Source: Amycolatopsis bartoniae | GTDB lineage: Bacteria; Actinomycetota; Actinomycetes; Mycobacteriales; Pseudonocardiaceae | DNA length: 36,189 nucleotides | Assembly (NCBI RefSeq): GCF_014191255.1 | Contig: NZ_JACHWH010000020.1 | Location: 1 to 36,189 of the forward strand | Direction of reading: 5' to 3' | Part shown: positions 35,425-36,189 of the stretch, piece by piece | How the letters are laid out: each line of letters starts with the position of its first letter | Numbering within the stretch: position 1 is the stretch's first letter | The notes under the pieces: generated by a model | The model's database searches: none | The model's input: only the letters and a program-made list of their open reading frames with translations | What the model was told of the DNA's origin: nothing | Program-made: the position numbers and the translations under genes

Positions 35425-36189
35425 GTGAGATCGGTTTGTGGTTCGGATAGACGTTCAATCAGGGAGAGCACGAGCGGTCGGCGATTTGCTGGCCGCTTTC
35501 TTTTGGCATTCCTGGCGGCTGTGCTCGCGGCTACCGGACTGCTGAGCGGAGCCGCTACGTCGGCCGCAGCCGCGCCCGGGCCGCGACCGGCGCCGGTCGC
35601 GGCCCACGACAACTCAGTCCCTGTCGCCGCGGTGCGCAGTCACTACGTCGCGCCGCCGGCCATGGCACCTGCCCGTCCCGCCCAACCGGTGTGGCCCAGT
35701 GGGGATGCTGGAGTCACGCTCAGTTCATCAATCGGCGTCCGCGCCCATGTCACCGTGCAGCCCCGGAAGACCTCCGAGGCGGCGGGGATTGCCGGCCCGG
35801 TAGTGCTGGTACAGCGCGATGAAGGGCAAGCCGGCGCAACGCCGGTTCACCTGAGCCTCGACTACGGAGCCTTCGCCGATGCCTTCGGCGGTGACTGGGC
35901 CCAAAGACTGCAACTGGTGACCTTGCCATCGTGCGCCTTGAGCACACCGGAGAAGCCCGAGTGCCGAACCCGCACCCCTCTCACGTCCACTCGTGACAAC
36001 CACACGTCAACGCTGGCAACCGACCTGGTGCTACCGGCGGCCACCCCATCGACGGCATCCGCCATGGTGATCGCCGCCGACTCAACCCCCAGCGGAGGCG
36101 GCGGCGACTTCGGCGCAACCTCGCTCCAACCGTCGGGCTCGTGGCAGGCCGGTAAGTCGTCCGACGCGTTCAGCTGGTCCTACCCGATC
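35425..36189 (+). CDS. N-terminal part of a secreted RHS/SpvB-like protein (truncated by window)
   Basis: Open for 255 codons from GTG 35425 to the window end. Residues 1-50 are a signal peptide: a basic start (MRSVCGSDRRSIRESTSGRR), then a hydrophobic run (FLLAFLAAVLAATGLLSG) and an Ala-rich cleavage site (SAAAAPG). The mature part includes LSLDYGAFADAFGGDWAQRL, TLPSCALSTPEKPECRTRT and ATSLQPSGSWQAGKSSDAFS, followed by WSYPI. This is the usual beginning of very long actinobacterial RHS-repeat/SpvB-like secreted proteins, some of which carry C-terminal toxin domains. The C-terminus is outside the window, so no toxin claim can be made. No good ribosome binding site precedes the GTG. Confidence 0.78.
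   Translation, partial: MRSVCGSDRRSIRESTSGRRFAGRFLLAFLAAVLAATGLLSGAATSAAAAPGPRPAPVAAHDNSVPVAAVRSHYVAPPAMAPARPAQPVWPSGDAGVTLSSSIGVRAHVTVQPRKTSEAAGIAGPVVLVQRDEGQAGATPVHLSLDYGAFADAFGGDWAQRLQLVTLPSCALSTPEKPECRTRTPLTSTRDNHTSTLATDLVLPAATPSTASAMVIAADSTPSGGGGDFGATSLQPSGSWQAGKSSDAFSWSYPI

Overview
High-GC actinobacterial DNA with strong GC bias at third codon positions, frequent GTG starts and translationally coupled genes. Gene families such as the LLM flavin oxidoreductase, the CGNR regulator, the XRE-TPR regulator and the PF04672-type methyltransferase relic suit an actinomycete, plausibly Pseudonocardiales, but there is no taxonomic marker in the window.

Layout. (1) Left flank, 1-1050: the tail of an unknown gene and an F420-type LLM oxidoreductase, followed by an intact tRNA-Pro(GGG) at 1051-1124. 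(2) A site-specifically integrated island of about 25.4 kb. It is bounded by a perfect 49-bp direct repeat (1081-1129 and 26508-26556) that begins in the anticodon stem of the tRNA gene. Just inside the left repeat lie a terminator, two pairs of an 11-bp-spaced motif, and a tyrosine integrase pointing at the tRNA. Cargo follows: a small orphan ORF, an XRE/TPR regulator, and a divergent MFS exporter/CGNR regulator pair. The main cargo is a co-directional biosynthetic operon of 18 genes (7087-25735). A decayed methyltransferase gene lies next to the right repeat. No conjugation or replication genes are visible. (3) Right of the island, a second and different tyrosine integrase sits in the same position and orientation relative to the right repeat, which suggests a tandem array of elements. 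Beyond it are a 2107-aa secreted LamG/SGNH-like protein and the start of a divergent secreted RHS/SpvB-like protein cut by the window end.

The operon. The best-supported step is a picolinate starter route. A DegT-type aminotransferase (probably lysine 2-aminotransferase) and a NikD-like flavin oxidase would make picolinate. A DhbE/EntE-like AMP ligase would load it on a free ACP. A single KS-AT-T polyketide synthase would extend it with malonyl-CoA, leaving the beta-keto group because there is no KR or DH. The PKS gene carries an apparent one-base deletion at 12353-12356. Amino-acid supply genes follow: serine O-acetyltransferase plus a cysteine-synthase-like enzyme (a beta-substituted alanine such as 2,3-diaminopropionate), two-subunit glutamate mutase (3-methylaspartate) and an Asp/Glu racemase. 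There is also a class III aminotransferase, an ATP-grasp ligase that could form an amide bond without any NRPS, an MFS exporter, and four small proteins of unclear role (AOC-like barrel, discoidin-like, cupin, HAD). I do not recognise this gene combination as belonging to a known product, so it is the best candidate here for an undescribed system.
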